NCBI RefSeq assembly: GCF_006265095.1
Contig: NZ_VCNK01000004.1
Span: 62,001 to 126,000 of the forward strand
Length of the DNA stretch: 64,000 nt
DNA from: Phaeobacter sp. B1627
Lineage (GTDB): Bacteria > Pseudomonadota > Alphaproteobacteria > Rhodobacterales > Rhodobacteraceae
Direction of reading: 5' to 3'
The notes under the pieces are model-generated. The model saw nothing but the letters and a program-made list of their open reading frames with translations, did no database searches and was not told where the DNA came from. The position numbers were made by a program, and so were the translations under genes. Positions within the stretch are counted from its first letter, which is position 1. Each line of letters begins with the position of its first letter. Shown here piece by piece: positions 23,548 through 32,554 of the stretch.

Positions 23548-23624
23548 TGGTCGGAGCGAGAGGATTCGAACCTCCGGCCCCTGCCTCCCGAAGACAGTGC
23601 TCTACCAGGCTGAGCTACGCTCCG
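23548..23624 (-). tRNA. tRNA-Pro, anticodon CGG
   Basis: This 77-nt tRNA has acceptor arms CGGAGCG/CGCTCCG and a D arm with GCTC...GAGC. The anticodon stem is CTGTC/GGCAG around the loop TTCGGGA, giving anticodon CGG (codon CCG). The T arm is GGAGG-TTCGAAT-CCTCT. The discriminator base is A and CCA is encoded in the DNA. It reads as its own short transcript with a terminator directly behind it. Confidence 0.97.
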
Positions 23625-23668
23625 ACCGTGGCGCGTGAATTACCGCTCAGCTCTGTATTTGGCAAGCC

Positions 23669-24625
23669 CTATTCCGACCGATCTTCCGCCGCGTTGCGTT
23701 TTAGAAAGAGCGAGACATTGAGGCCCCCGCTGGTCACTGCACGGCCGCGGGTGCGCAACACCGGCGTGTTGTTGGATTGGCCTCCACGGGCCTCTCGCAA
23801 GACTATGAAGACGCCGCTTGCGATGATGATCCCGGCACCCACCAAAGTCAGGAGATCGACCTTTTCGTCAAACAGGATGAGGCCGAATATCGTGGCCCAG
23901 ATGATCTGCGAATATTGCATCGGCGCGACGATGGCCGCTTCGCCGATCGAATAGGCATTCACCAGAAGCAAAGTCGCGCAGAAGCCGAACACTGCGATGA
24001 TCGCGAGCCCGCTCAGCTCTGCGCCGGACATCGGGACATAGACGAAGGGAAGTGCAAGCCCCATGACCACAACAGTCGTGAGCATCGGAAACAACATCAG
24101 GACAACCCGGCGCTCGACAGAGCTGAGCTTCCGCAGGATGACGGATTGAAAGGCACTGCCGAAGGCCGCCAGGAGCGCAGCCGCATGGCCGAGGCCGAGT
24201 TCGGTTTCACCGGGGCGCAATACCACCATGACGCCGGCAAAACCGACCAGAACGGCTCCTATCCGGGGCAGGCCTACGCGCTCGCCCAGAACGGGGATCG
24301 ACAGGATGGTGATCAGCAACGGCGTCGCGAACAGCAGGGCGTAGGTCTGCGCCAGCGGCAGGACAGAGAAGGCATAGAAAGCAGCTGCCGGCACCACAGA
24401 CATAGAGAGCGATCGCAACGCGGTCCAGATCGGGTGCTTGGGGCGCAGGGTGCCAGGCGTCGCGTCGCGCACCATCAGCATCGTCAGAAGCGGAAAGGAC
24501 AACAGGCTGGAGAAGAAGACGATCTGAAACGCAGAGACTTCGGCGCTCACGAATTTCACCACCACGTCATGGGTTGAGAAAATCGCATAGGCAATCAGGG
24601 CCAATATAGCAGCTTTGATGTTCAT
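23669..24625 (-). CDS. DMT/EamA-family transporter
   Basis: The 318-residue protein has ten predicted membrane helices in two EamA repeats (about 5-140 and 150-285) and a cytoplasmic tail of about 30 residues. Typical blocks are ALIAYAIFSTHDVVVKFV, LLITILSIPVLGERVGLPRIGAVLVGFAGVMVVL and MQYSQIIWATIFGLILFDEKVDLLTLVGAGIIIASGVFIVL. The substrate is unknown; the family exports or imports small metabolites. It sits alone between tRNA-Pro and the leuB terminator. Confidence 0.88.
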   Translation of the reverse strand: MNIKAAILALIAYAIFSTHDVVVKFVSAEVSAFQIVFFSSLLSFPLLTMLMVRDATPGTLRPKHPIWTALRSLSMSVVPAAAFYAFSVLPLAQTYALLFATPLLITILSIPVLGERVGLPRIGAVLVGFAGVMVVLRPGETELGLGHAAALLAAFGSAFQSVILRKLSSVERRVVLMLFPMLTTVVVMGLALPFVYVPMSGAELSGLAIIAVFGFCATLLLVNAYSIGEAAIVAPMQYSQIIWATIFGLILFDEKVDLLTLVGAGIIIASGVFIVLREARGGQSNNTPVLRTRGRAVTSGGLNVSLFLKRNAAEDRSE

Positions 24626-24752
24626 TCTGTCACCGGAGTGGCTGAAAAAGGGGCGGCACGGCGGCCGTATCTATAGCGCTAACGCTGCGAGGTGGGCTGT
24701 TGCAAGGGGGAGTGCCGCACCAAAGGAAATTTTTTTGCCTCTGAAAAAGACA

Positions 24753-24775
24753 AGGGCCGGAGAATTTCCGGCCCT
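24753..24775 (-). terminator. Terminator after leuB
   Basis: The 9-bp perfect stem AGGGCCGGA/TCCGGCCCT with a 5-nt loop is followed on the minus strand by TTGTCTTTTT. It lies about 35 nt beyond the leuB stop. Confidence 0.85.
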
Positions 24776-24809
24776 GAGGGTGCTCAAATTGTTTGGATTC
24801 GGCCGGACG

Positions 24810-25913
24810 TCAGAGGCTGGCGTCGAGTGCTGCCAGAATTGCATCGCCCATTTCCGCGGTGGAGACCGGCGTCACGCCATCCTCTCCCAGCAGATCGGCC
24901 GTGCGTGCCCCGTTGGCGAGAACGGCCTCAACCGCTGCTTCGACGCGGTCGGCTTCGGCGCCCAGATCAAAGCTGTAGCGCAGGGCCATTGCGAATGAGA
25001 GGACACAGGCAATCGGGTTGGCTTTGCCTTGCCCGGCGATGTCCGGAGCGGAACCATGCACGGGCTCATACAGCGCTTTCGGACGGCCGTTTGCCATCGG
25101 TGCACCCAGTGACGCAGAGGGCAGCATGCCAAGGCTGCCGGTCAGCATCGCTGCCGCATCGGAGAGCAGGTCGCCAAACAGGTTATCGGTCACAATAACG
25201 TCGAATTGCTTGGGCCAGCGACAGAGCTGCATCGCGCCTGCATCCGCATACATGTGCGAAAGCTCGACCTCGGGGTAGTCTTTGGCGACTTCGGTCACCA
25301 CTTCGCGCCACAGGATACCGCTTTCCATCACGTTGGCTTTTTCCATCGAGCAGAGTTTCTTGCCGCGACGCATCGCCAGCTCAAAGGCTGATCTCGCCAC
25401 GCGGTCGATCTCGCTCTCGGTGTATCGCTGGGTATTGATGCCGACGCGCTCGTTGCCTTCCTCGAATATCCCGCGCGGTTCGCCGAAATAAATGCCAGAG
25501 GTCAGTTCGCGCACGATCATGATGTCGAGGCCCGCGACGACGTCCTTTTTCAGCGAGGAGAAATCCGCGAGCGCGTCAAAACACTGGGCCGGGCGCAGGT
25601 TCGAGAACAGGTCCATCTCCTTGCGCAGACGAAGCAGGCCGCGCTCCGGTTTGACGGAAAAGTCGAGCGCATCATATTTCGGGCCACCGACGGCGCCAAG
25701 CAGCACGGCGTCGACCTCCTGCGCCTTTGCCATGGTGTCGTCATGGAGCGGCGTGCCGTGGGCGTCATAGGCCGCACCGCCCACCAGATCTTCGTTCACA
25801 TCGAACTGAATGTCGCGCTTGGCGCCGAACCAGGAAATGACTTTCTTGACCTCGGCCATGACCTCTGGGCCGATGCCGTCACCAGGCAGGATCAGAATCG
25901 ATGGGTTTGACAT
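24810..25913 (-). CDS. leuB: 3-isopropylmalate dehydrogenase
   Basis: The 367-residue enzyme oxidises and decarboxylates 3-isopropylmalate with NAD+ in leucine synthesis. Visible signatures are [15 protein letters not shown] at the N-terminus, [25 protein letters not shown], the metal/substrate block [10 protein letters not shown]...[34 protein letters not shown], and [20 protein letters not shown], the nucleotide-binding end. The ATG at 25913 (MSNPSILIL) has AAAGGAG upstream and gives the family length. It is separated from leuC-leuD by two unrelated genes, so it has its own promoter and terminator. Confidence 0.96.
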   Translation of the reverse strand: MSNPSILILPGDGIGPEVMAEVKKVISWFGAKRDIQFDVNEDLVGGAAYDAHGTPLHDDTMAKAQEVDAVLLGAVGGPKYDALDFSVKPERGLLRLRKEMDLFSNLRPAQCFDALADFSSLKKDVVAGLDIMIVRELTSGIYFGEPRGIFEEGNERVGINTQRYTESEIDRVARSAFELAMRRGKKLCSMEKANVMESGILWREVVTEVAKDYPEVELSHMYADAGAMQLCRWPKQFDVIVTDNLFGDLLSDAAAMLTGSLGMLPSASLGAPMANGRPKALYEPVHGSAPDIAGQGKANPIACVLSFAMALRYSFDLGAEADRVEAAVEAVLANGARTADLLGEDGVTPVSTAEMGDAILAALDASL

Positions 25914-26007
25914 GCAAATACTCCTTTGACGTATTGGCAAAGGGGGTAGCGGGCCGATGTCGCCGGGTCAACAATAGCTGCGCAATTATACTACACCTGA
26001 CGCTGGA

Positions 26008-27045
26008 TTATTGGCGGAAATCAACCCAAACCAGCCCGTGACGACTGCCTTTGCTGCGCAGGATGCCCGAGGCCACAATATCGAGACCGGCAGAGGGCAG
26101 CACATAGTCGACCCGCATCGGGCCGGTGCGTTCCCAGACCACGGTATGGGGTCCCTCCGCATCCGCCGCAATCGGATCCTGAAGCCTTGGGTCCGACAAC
26201 AGGCTGTGCAGCGCGTCCTTGTGCCCCTCGCCGCGGTCGGGATCATTGTTGGCGTCCCCCAGTATCACGAAAGGCGCAGCGATTGTGCTTGCCGGGCCGA
26301 CGCCCAGTGAACCGTCCAGTGAACCGTCCAGAAGATGAAGCCAGAGTTGGATTTCATCGGCATTGCGCCGGCCGTTGCGATCTTCGGGACCATCAAACAC
26401 CGGAGGGGCCGCATGAAAGCTGAGCACCCATAGCGGCGGGCTGTCGGGCAGCGCGACCGGAACCGCCCAATGGTTGGTGGAGGACAGGCGAAGTTCCGTT
26501 GCAACATCGGCAGAGGGAAACGGGCTCCCGTCGTCAGTCAGCGGCATCCGGTGATCCGGGATATCCTTCCACCGTAGATTGGTCAGGTCGAGAGCCCGCT
26601 CCTGATGAATCGGATATTTTGACAGCAAGGCAATGCCGGCCTGGCCCGTAAAGCGGCCCCAGCCCCAAGCGTCCTCAGGTTCTCCCAGGCGCCCGTCCCC
26701 ATCAAGGTCAAGGCCGGACGGCACCCCGGCATTGGGGCGCAGAGCGAAGCCGTAGGGATATGTCAGGCCAGCATCGGAAAGCTGGTCCCGCAGGGCGCCC
26801 AAGGCGCTCAGCTCCCGGTCCCAATCCAGACTCTGCACCGCAAGAATATCGGCGTTGCCCGCAACGATTGTGGCGATAATGGCGGCAAGCTGTGGATCCT
26901 GCCCTTTTCTCAGATCCCGCAGCAACAGCCCGGGGCCTTTGCGGCTCGCCTCGGTATTGAAGGTGGCGACCCGAATGACATCGGCGCGCGCCGCATCTGT
27001 CCAGATCGCAAAGCAGAGCAGCAGGAGGGCTGCCCGGTGTCTCAT
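26008..27045 (-). CDS. Secreted endonuclease/exonuclease/phosphatase-fold protein
   Basis: The 345-residue product has a signal peptide (MRHRAALLLLCFAIWTDAARA) and an EEP fold: VIRVATFNTEASRKGPGLLLRDLRKG at the start, ADILAVQSLDWD, FVILGDANNDPDRGEG and a C-terminal MRVDYVLPSAGLDIVASGIL. The GDxNxD and DYVLPS motifs match the catalytic Asp/Asn set. The usual catalytic His near the C-terminus may be H of SRHGLVW. The substrate (nucleic acid or phosphoester) is unknown. The start overlaps the upstream membrane-protein gene by 4 nt. A 12-bp near-perfect tandem repeat near 26312-26335 codes DGSLDGSL. Confidence 0.82.
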   Translation of the reverse strand: MRHRAALLLLCFAIWTDAARADVIRVATFNTEASRKGPGLLLRDLRKGQDPQLAAIIATIVAGNADILAVQSLDWDRELSALGALRDQLSDAGLTYPYGFALRPNAGVPSGLDLDGDGRLGEPEDAWGWGRFTGQAGIALLSKYPIHQERALDLTNLRWKDIPDHRMPLTDDGSPFPSADVATELRLSSTNHWAVPVALPDSPPLWVLSFHAAPPVFDGPEDRNGRRNADEIQLWLHLLDGSLDGSLGVGPASTIAAPFVILGDANNDPDRGEGHKDALHSLLSDPRLQDPIAADAEGPHTVVWERTGPMRVDYVLPSAGLDIVASGILRSKGSRHGLVWVDFRQ

Positions 27046-27872
27046 ACTGCCTGCAGGTCCTTGTCGTGGGCGAAGGAGCGCCGTTTCTGCTCAATCAGGT
27101 CGGCGACCCGCAGACGCGCCATGCCGCGTATGATCATGCTGGCCGGAACCATCGACCAGCCTGTGATGCACCAGATCATGAGTTGCGGGCTGCCCAATAG
27201 CGCGGGGTCAAAGATGCTGGACGTCATTTGCACCAGCGCGGGCAGCACGAAGGGCATCAGCACGCCGCCAATAATATGCATTTTGGCGTCCCGTTGCAGC
27301 CGCGTGACCACATCGCCGCCGGTGGTGGGGTCGAACAGCGGCAGGTTCACCCAGACGTTGAACGCTCCGTTGGACAGCGGCCAGTTGCGGAACCGGATCA
27401 GGCAGGCAAAGAAGCCAATCGAAATCAGAGAAATCAAATAGGCCAATCCAGCCGCCGCCTGCACCAGGTCAACGGTGTATTGAGGCACATGGGCAGGCAT
27501 CATCAACCTTGCCAGTTGGACAGGAGAATAGGGGAAATCAAGCGCATGACCGACGGAGAACGCCAACTTGTTGACGAGTGCGGTCAAACCGGTCGGATCA
27601 AACGGATGCCCTGCCAGCAAGCTCAGCAGGATCATGCACAGCGCGACAAAAATGAACCGGCTTCTGTTCAGCGGGGGGGCATTGCGAAATTCGAGAAAGC
27701 TTGGGAAGTGAGAGAAATACTCGGCAAATATCAACCCGCCGGCCAGCAGGCCCGTCAGAGCCACAACTTCCGGAGATTGCGTTGCCGCGGCCGGGAGGAG
27801 CAGAGATGGCAGCACGATCAGCAATGCCACCAATAGTCCCCGGATTGCCGCGCTTGTCATGCGTGCAAGCAC
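27042..27872 (-). CDS. Multi-pass membrane protein of unknown function
   Basis: The 276-residue product has about five to six membrane segments (near 10-30, 38-55, 72-90, 135-160, 200-220, 235-255) and a charged C-terminal tail (RVADLIEQKRRSFAHDKD). I do not recognise a named family. The 4-nt overlap with the secreted EEP protein gene downstream shows the two are co-translated. The first residues MLAR may be leader to an internal start at MTSAAIRG (27860). Confidence 0.7.
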   Translation of the reverse strand: MLARMTSAAIRGLLVALLIVLPSLLLPAAATQSPEVVALTGLLAGGLIFAEYFSHFPSFLEFRNAPPLNRSRFIFVALCMILLSLLAGHPFDPTGLTALVNKLAFSVGHALDFPYSPVQLARLMMPAHVPQYTVDLVQAAAGLAYLISLISIGFFACLIRFRNWPLSNGAFNVWVNLPLFDPTTGGDVVTRLQRDAKMHIIGGVLMPFVLPALVQMTSSIFDPALLGSPQLMIWCITGWSMVPASMIIRGMARLRVADLIEQKRRSFAHDKDLQAV

Positions 27873-28058
27873 TGTTCGTTCCCTTCACCCTGGGGCCTCC
27901 CGATTTTTGTGGGATGACCCGGTATGAAGCACCCTGGAATCTACCAGACTGCTCTGCCTCATTTTTGCCCCAATCCTGCACGCCGTCGCGCCTTTTCTCA
28001 AGTATCGGGTTAAGGAAATATCTCAAATTTGAATGAGCTGGGCCGAAGTGGTGCGCTG

Positions 28059-28199
28059 ATGCATCAACGTTCGGCTGATAAAACATCAACTTATCAGGTC
28101 TGGAGTGCGCAGCGGGCAATCGGGGCTTGCGATGCCGAGTCCGTCGTTCGTTTATTGGGCAATTGGACCAAACTGTGGCGCGACGCGATGTACGTCTGA
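28059..28199 (+). CDS. Possible 46-aa protein before a terminator
   Basis: The frame encodes a 46-residue basic, Trp-containing peptide beginning MHQRSADKTSTYQVWSAQRA and ending NWTKLWRDAMYV. Codon choice is genome-like and its stop lies 7 nt before a strong hairpin with a T-run on this strand. The ribosome site is weak. A mini-frame (MSWAEVVR) ends on its start codon as TGATG. I know no family. The remainder of the 390-nt gap 27873-28265 shows nothing else. Confidence 0.3.
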   Translation: MHQRSADKTSTYQVWSAQRAIGACDAESVVRLLGNWTKLWRDAMYV

Positions 28200-28206
28200 A
28201 AAAACA

Positions 28207-28232
28207 AGGGCTGCCCACAACGGGACAGCCCT
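28207..28232. terminator. Bidirectional terminator after leuD
   Basis: AGGGCTG...CAGCCCT has 7 bp around a GC-rich loop. On the minus strand it is followed by TGTTTTTT, terminating leuCD. On the plus strand it is followed by TTTT, serving the small frame at 28059-28199. Confidence 0.8.
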
Positions 28233-28265
28233 TTTGGGGTCAATGGTAGGAAGAATGGAAAACCG

Positions 28266-28871
28266 TCAGACCCAGGGGCGCGCCTGCGCCGCCCCGGCTT
28301 CAAACGCCTGGATCGCGTCGGCCTTTTCCAAGGTCAGACCAATATCGTCGAGTCCGTTCAGAAGGCAGTGTTTGCGGAACGGATCGACATCGAACTTGAT
28401 CACGTCGCCATCAGAGGTGGTGATTTCCTGTGCCTCCAGATCAACGGTCATCCGGGCATTTTCGCCCCGCTCTGAATCTGCCATCAGCAGGTCGACTTGC
28501 TCTTGTGGCAAAACGATCGGCAGCATGCCGTTCTTGAAGCAGTTGTTGAAGAAGATGTCGGCAAAAGAGGTGGACACCACCACCTTGATCCCGAAATCCG
28601 CCAGCGCCCAAGGGGCGTGTTCGCGTGAGGAGCCACAGCCGAAATTATCACCTGCCACGAGGATGGAGGTGTCGCGGTAGGCGGGCTTGTTCAGAACGAA
28701 ATCAGGGTTTTCAACCCCCTGACGATCATAGCGCATCTCGTCAAAGGCATGCACGCCGAGGCCTGACCGCTTGATGGTTTTCAGGAATTGCTTGGGGATG
28801 ATCATATCGGTGTCGATATTCACGAGCGGCATGGGCGCCGCGATGCCGGTAAAGGTCTCGAACTTTTTCAT
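28266..28871 (-). CDS. leuD: 3-isopropylmalate dehydratase small subunit
   Basis: The 201-residue subunit joins LeuC to isomerise 2- to 3-isopropylmalate. Signatures are [33 protein letters not shown] at the N-terminus, [24 protein letters not shown] near 70-92 (the swivelling substrate loop) and [19 protein letters not shown]. It begins 12 nt after the leuC stop, so the two are one operon ending in the bidirectional hairpin. Confidence 0.96.
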   Translation of the reverse strand: MKKFETFTGIAAPMPLVNIDTDMIIPKQFLKTIKRSGLGVHAFDEMRYDRQGVENPDFVLNKPAYRDTSILVAGDNFGCGSSREHAPWALADFGIKVVVSTSFADIFFNNCFKNGMLPIVLPQEQVDLLMADSERGENARMTVDLEAQEITTSDGDVIKFDVDPFRKHCLLNGLDDIGLTLEKADAIQAFEAGAAQARPWV

Positions 28872-28883
28872 AGCGCGGGCTCC

Positions 28884-30290
28884 CTAGTGAAAATCACGGA
28901 TGTCGGTCAGCTTGCCGGTGACGGCCGCAGCCGCGGCCATGGCTGGCGACACGAGATGGGTGCGGCCTTTGTAGCCTTGGCGCCCCTCAAAGTTCCGGTT
29001 CGAGGTCGAGGCGCAGCGCTCACCTTCGCTCAGCTGATCCGGGTTCATGGCCAGGCACATGGAGCACCCCGCCAGGCGCCACTCAAAACCGGCCTCGGTG
29101 AAGATCTCGGCAAGCCCTTCCTCTTCGGCCTGCGCCCGCACGAGGCCGGATCCGGGAACAACCATGGCGCGCATGCCATCCTTGACCCGTTTGCCCTTGA
29201 GCACTTCGGCTGCCGCCCGCAGGTCCTCAATCCGGCCATTGGTGCAGGAGCCGATAAACACGGTATCGATCTCGATATCGGTCAGCTTCATGCCGGGGGT
29301 GAGGCCCATGTAATCCAGCGCCCGTTTTGCCGCGTCTACCTTGCCGCCGCTGAAGTCATCGGGGGAGGGGACATTGGCTGTGATCGGCAGGGCATCCTCG
29401 GGAGATGTCCCCCAGGTCACCGTCGGCGCAATATCCTCACCCCGGATCGTCAGTACCTTGTCGAAATGAGCGTCGTCATCGGAGTAGAGAGTGCTCCACC
29501 AGTTGACGGCGGCCTCCCACTGGGCGCCTTTGGGCGCATGCGGGCGGCCTTTGACATAGGCATAGGTGGTTTCGTCCGGCGCGATAAGCCCGGCGCGGGC
29601 GCCGCCCTCGATCGCCATGTTGCAGATGGTCATGCGGCCTTCCATCGACAGGCCCCGAATGGCTTCTCCGCAATATTCGATGACGTAGCCGGTGCCGCCG
29701 CCGGTGCCGGTTTCGCCGATGATGGTCAGGACGATGTCCTTTGCCGTGACACCGGGGCTCAGCTTGCCGGTGATCTCGACCTTCATGTTCTTCGATTTCT
29801 TCTGGATCAGCGTCTGCGTGGCCAGAACATGCTCGACCTCGGATGTGCCGATGCCATGCGCCAGCGCGCCAAATGCGCCATGCGTGGCGGTGTGGCTGTC
29901 CCCGCAGACCACGGTCATGCCGGGAAGGGTCCAGCCCTGTTCGGGGCCGACAATATGCACGATGCCCTGACGGATGTCGTTCACCGGGTAGTAATGGACG
30001 CCGAACTCGCGCGCGTTGGTGTCCAGCGCTGCGACCTGGATGCGGCTGTCTTCGGGCATCTGGTCGGGGTTGTCGCGCCCTGCTGTGGTCGGAACATTGT
30101 GATCCGGCACGGCGATTGTCTTGTCGGGGGCGTGCACCTTGCGACCGGCCATGCGCAAGCCTTCAAAGGCCTGCGGGCTGGTCACCTCATGCACAAGATG
30201 GCGGTCGATATACAGCAGGCAGGTGCCGTCTTCCGCCTCATGCGCGACATGTGCATCCCAGATTTTATCATAAAGCGTTTTGGGGGACAT
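28884..30290 (-). CDS. leuC: 3-isopropylmalate dehydratase large subunit
   Basis: The 468-residue aconitase-family subunit carries the [4Fe-4S] cluster. Ligand cysteines are in [16 protein letters not shown] and in the GCSMCLAMN pair. Other signatures are [34 protein letters not shown] and [33 protein letters not shown] ribosome site precedes the ATG. It is first of leuC-leuD. A short frame at 30348-30458 lies upstream; I see no leucine-rich attenuator leader. Confidence 0.96.
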   Translation of the reverse strand: MSPKTLYDKIWDAHVAHEAEDGTCLLYIDRHLVHEVTSPQAFEGLRMAGRKVHAPDKTIAVPDHNVPTTAGRDNPDQMPEDSRIQVAALDTNAREFGVHYYPVNDIRQGIVHIVGPEQGWTLPGMTVVCGDSHTATHGAFGALAHGIGTSEVEHVLATQTLIQKKSKNMKVEITGKLSPGVTAKDIVLTIIGETGTGGGTGYVIEYCGEAIRGLSMEGRMTICNMAIEGGARAGLIAPDETTYAYVKGRPHAPKGAQWEAAVNWWSTLYSDDDAHFDKVLTIRGEDIAPTVTWGTSPEDALPITANVPSPDDFSGGKVDAAKRALDYMGLTPGMKLTDIEIDTVFIGSCTNGRIEDLRAAAEVLKGKRVKDGMRAMVVPGSGLVRAQAEEEGLAEIFTEAGFEWRLAGCSMCLAMNPDQLSEGERCASTSNRNFEGRQGYKGRTHLVSPAMAAAAAVTGKLTDIRDFH

Positions 30291-30347
30291 CGGTCCTCTC
30301 CCGTATTGTGGGTAAATGAGCTAGCGTAACTGGTCTGGCTGCGGGCG

Positions 30348-30458
30348 TTATAGGCGCGCAAGAACCGTGCGGGCGGCACCAAAAAACCGCTCACGCAGTC
30401 GCGCGCGGTCCTGGATGGCAATCGTCTGAGCCAATACGTGAGTCATGCTCTGTGGCAT
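30348..30458 (-). CDS. Possible 36-aa basic peptide upstream of leuC
   Basis: The frame gives MPQSMTHVLAQTIAIQDRARLRERFFG and about ten more residues, amphipathic and Arg-rich, with a second in-frame ATG (30446). It ends 57 nt before leuC. The composition looks coding, but the ribosome site is poor and it is short. It is not a classic leucine leader (4 Leu in 36, not consecutive). The rest of the gap 30291-30572 is empty apart from the mscS ribosome site. Confidence 0.25.
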   Translation of the reverse strand: MPQSMTHVLAQTIAIQDRARLRERFFGAARTVLARL

Positions 30459-30572
30459 ATATGTGCGCAGGCCGACAATCAAGATTCGTTCTGCCGCGCC
30501 CCCATCCGCCGACCGGGTTTCCCTTGCATCCGGCATCATTGGCAGGAATGCTGGGCCTTCAGGAGGATCGCA

Positions 30573-31952
30573 ATGGAGCAGAATGTTCTGTCGGACACCG
30601 TGTTCGGGGCTGTGCAGTCCATCATAGCCGTCGTCGCACGTTATTGGGATATGCTGATCACTCCGGGATGGCGCCAGTACCAGGTGTTGATCGTGCTTGG
30701 CCTGATCATGGCTGCCGTCGCTCTGCGTTTCGTCACATACAAGCAATGGGATAACTGGGCCCGCACCCGAGAGGGCTGGCCAAAGTGGCGGCTTCGGATC
30801 CTGGTTCAGGTCCTGCGGCGATTGACGCTCATCTACTTCACGCTGATGTCCTGGGGGGTCTACCTCGTGATGCAGGAGGTGACCTGGCCCTCGCGGAGCT
30901 ATCTGATCGGAGCGGCTGCAAAACTGGCGTTCGCCTGGCTCGCAATTGCGCTGATTTCTCGGTTCATTGCCAACCCGAGTCTGCGCAAACTCGCCACCTG
31001 GCTGTTGTGGGGATATGTGACGCTTGCGGTCTTCAACTGGGTCGATGACGCCGCGGCCATCCTTGATTCTGTTGCCATCGATTTCGGAAATCTGCATCTG
31101 TCTCTTCTGGTTCTGCTGAAAGCGGTGGTGCTCGCGACTGCCATGCTGGCTTTCGCGCGCGCGGCGTCCGGTCTGGCCGAGCGGGGCTTGCGCCGGAACG
31201 AAGACCTGTCGCCTTCCATGCAGGTTCTGGCAGGCAAGGCTGTGCAGGTTGTCCTCTACGGGGTGGCCTTCACCATCGTCATCCGCTCTATCGGGTTTGA
31301 CCTGACCGGTCTGGCGGTTCTGTCCGGTGCGATCGGCGTCGGCATCGGGTTCGGGCTGCAGAAAGTGGTCTCCAACCTTGTTTCGGGCATCATTATTCTG
31401 ATGGATCGCTCGATCAAGCCGGGCGATGTGATTTCACTGGGCGAGACCTTTGGCTGGATCAATGCCCTGGGCGCGCGCTACGTATCGGTTGTGACCCGGG
31501 ATGGCAGGGAATATCTGATCCCGAACGAGGATCTGATCACCTCGCAGGTTGTGAACTGGTCGCACTCCAACCGCTACGTGCGTCTCGATCTGAAGTTTGG
31601 CACCAGCTACGACGACGATCCGCATAAAGTACGCAAGATTGCCATTGCCGCCGCCATGACCGTGGACAGGGTGCTGGAAAAGGACGACATGCGGGCGGTA
31701 TGCCATGTCGTCGGCTTTGGCGACAGCAGCGTGGACTATGTGCTGCGCTTCTGGATCAGTGACCCGACCGGCGGTTTGACGAATATCCGTGGCAATGTCT
31801 TTCTCGCACTCTGGGATGCCTTCAAGGCCGAGGGCATCTCGATACCCTTCCCACAGCGCGAATTCCGGCTGCTCAACGACGCGATCCCCGTGCAGGCGGC
31901 CACCGAAGCCCCATCACAGGCGCAGGGCGGGTCTGCAGCGAAGCTTGATTGA
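30573..31952 (+). CDS. MscS-family mechanosensitive ion channel
   Basis: The 459-residue product has about five or six membrane segments. The pore helix and beta-domain motif LAVLSGAIGVGIGFGLQKVVSNLVSGIIILMDRSIKPGDVI occurs near 245-290, followed by the MscS cytoplasmic domain (RDGREYLIPNEDLITSQVVNWS, then the C-terminal vestibule to about 435). The ATG at 30573 has AGGAGG upstream. The length suits a larger MscS/YbdG-like channel; the role would be release of solutes upon hypo-osmotic shock. It precedes rsfS by 130 nt on the same strand. Confidence 0.9.
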   Translation: MEQNVLSDTVFGAVQSIIAVVARYWDMLITPGWRQYQVLIVLGLIMAAVALRFVTYKQWDNWARTREGWPKWRLRILVQVLRRLTLIYFTLMSWGVYLVMQEVTWPSRSYLIGAAAKLAFAWLAIALISRFIANPSLRKLATWLLWGYVTLAVFNWVDDAAAILDSVAIDFGNLHLSLLVLLKAVVLATAMLAFARAASGLAERGLRRNEDLSPSMQVLAGKAVQVVLYGVAFTIVIRSIGFDLTGLAVLSGAIGVGIGFGLQKVVSNLVSGIIILMDRSIKPGDVISLGETFGWINALGARYVSVVTRDGREYLIPNEDLITSQVVNWSHSNRYVRLDLKFGTSYDDDPHKVRKIAIAAAMTVDRVLEKDDMRAVCHVVGFGDSSVDYVLRFWISDPTGGLTNIRGNVFLALWDAFKAEGISIPFPQREFRLLNDAIPVQAATEAPSQAQGGSAAKLD

Positions 31953-32026
31953 AAAGGCGGCCCGGGCTTGCTACATTGGAGGGGACCCCAGCGCCGGGGG
32001 ACCGGCGGCGCGCAGCAAGGAGGACA

Positions 32027-32083
32027 ATGTCCTGGCACCCCAACTTCAGGCGGCAGCTGCCGCCCCCACCGGAGCAGCCGTGA
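32027..32083 (+). CDS. Possible 18-aa leader peptide coupled to rsfS, with a PPPP run
   Basis: An ATG three nt behind the only strong ribosome site of the region (AAGGAGG at 32017-32023) opens the frame MSWHPNFRRQLPPPPEQP. Its TGA shares one base with the rsfS ATG (TGATG). Four consecutive prolines would slow ribosomes unless EF-P acts. The alternative is that the ribosome site serves an in-frame CTG at 32032, extending RsfS by 17 residues (MAPQLQAAAAAPTGAAV). Confidence 0.35.
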   Translation: MSWHPNFRRQLPPPPEQP

Positions 32084-32445
32084 TGGCCGCTTCTGCACAT
32101 CAGCCCTTCACCAGTGAAGACCTGTTGGAGCGCATTCTTACCTCTCTCGATGATGACAAGGCCGAAGACGTCACGCAGATCGATCTGCGCGGCAAAACGT
32201 CTATTGGTGACTATATGGTCGTGGCAACGGGCCGGTCGACCCGTCAGGTTGCCGCCATGTCCGAGAAACTGACCGAGAAGCTGAAACACGAGTTCGGCAT
32301 TTCGTGCAAAGTTGAAGGCAAGGATACAGGTGACTGGGTTCTGATCGATACTGGCGATGTCATCGTGCATCTGTTCCGCCCGGAAGTGCGCGAATTCTAC
32401 CAGATTGAAAAGATGTGGTTGCCCGCAGGCGCAGCCGCCAGCTGA
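32083..32445 (+). CDS. rsfS: Ribosomal silencing factor RsfS
   Basis: The 120-residue protein (ATG at 32083) has the RsfS core AEDVTQIDLRGKTSIGDYMVVATGRSTRQVAAMSEKL and GDWVLIDTGDVIVHLFRPEVREFYQIEKMW. It binds uL14 on the 50S subunit and blocks subunit joining when nutrients run low. The start codon has no ribosome site of its own, so initiation probably depends on coupling to the upstream frame or on the CTG at 32032. It precedes rlmH, a conserved neighbour in bacteria. Confidence 0.92.
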   Translation: MAASAHQPFTSEDLLERILTSLDDDKAEDVTQIDLRGKTSIGDYMVVATGRSTRQVAAMSEKLTEKLKHEFGISCKVEGKDTGDWVLIDTGDVIVHLFRPEVREFYQIEKMWLPAGAAAS

Positions 32446-32554
32446 TCGGCTTCTTGAAGGGTGGGACATTGGGGTCGGGCACAGCCTGACCCGGCTCCAC
32501 TTTGTGCCCTGCGTCACCTGCCGCTTTCTGCATCCGATAATCAGGACCAATAGC

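Noticed and set aside
24671-24684. CTATAGCGCTAACG before the DMT gene at 24625, resembling the benE operator core
   Set aside because: Ten bases match the arm of the 54472-54520 operator, but the rest of the repeat and the second arm are missing. In 64 kb one such partial match can be chance.
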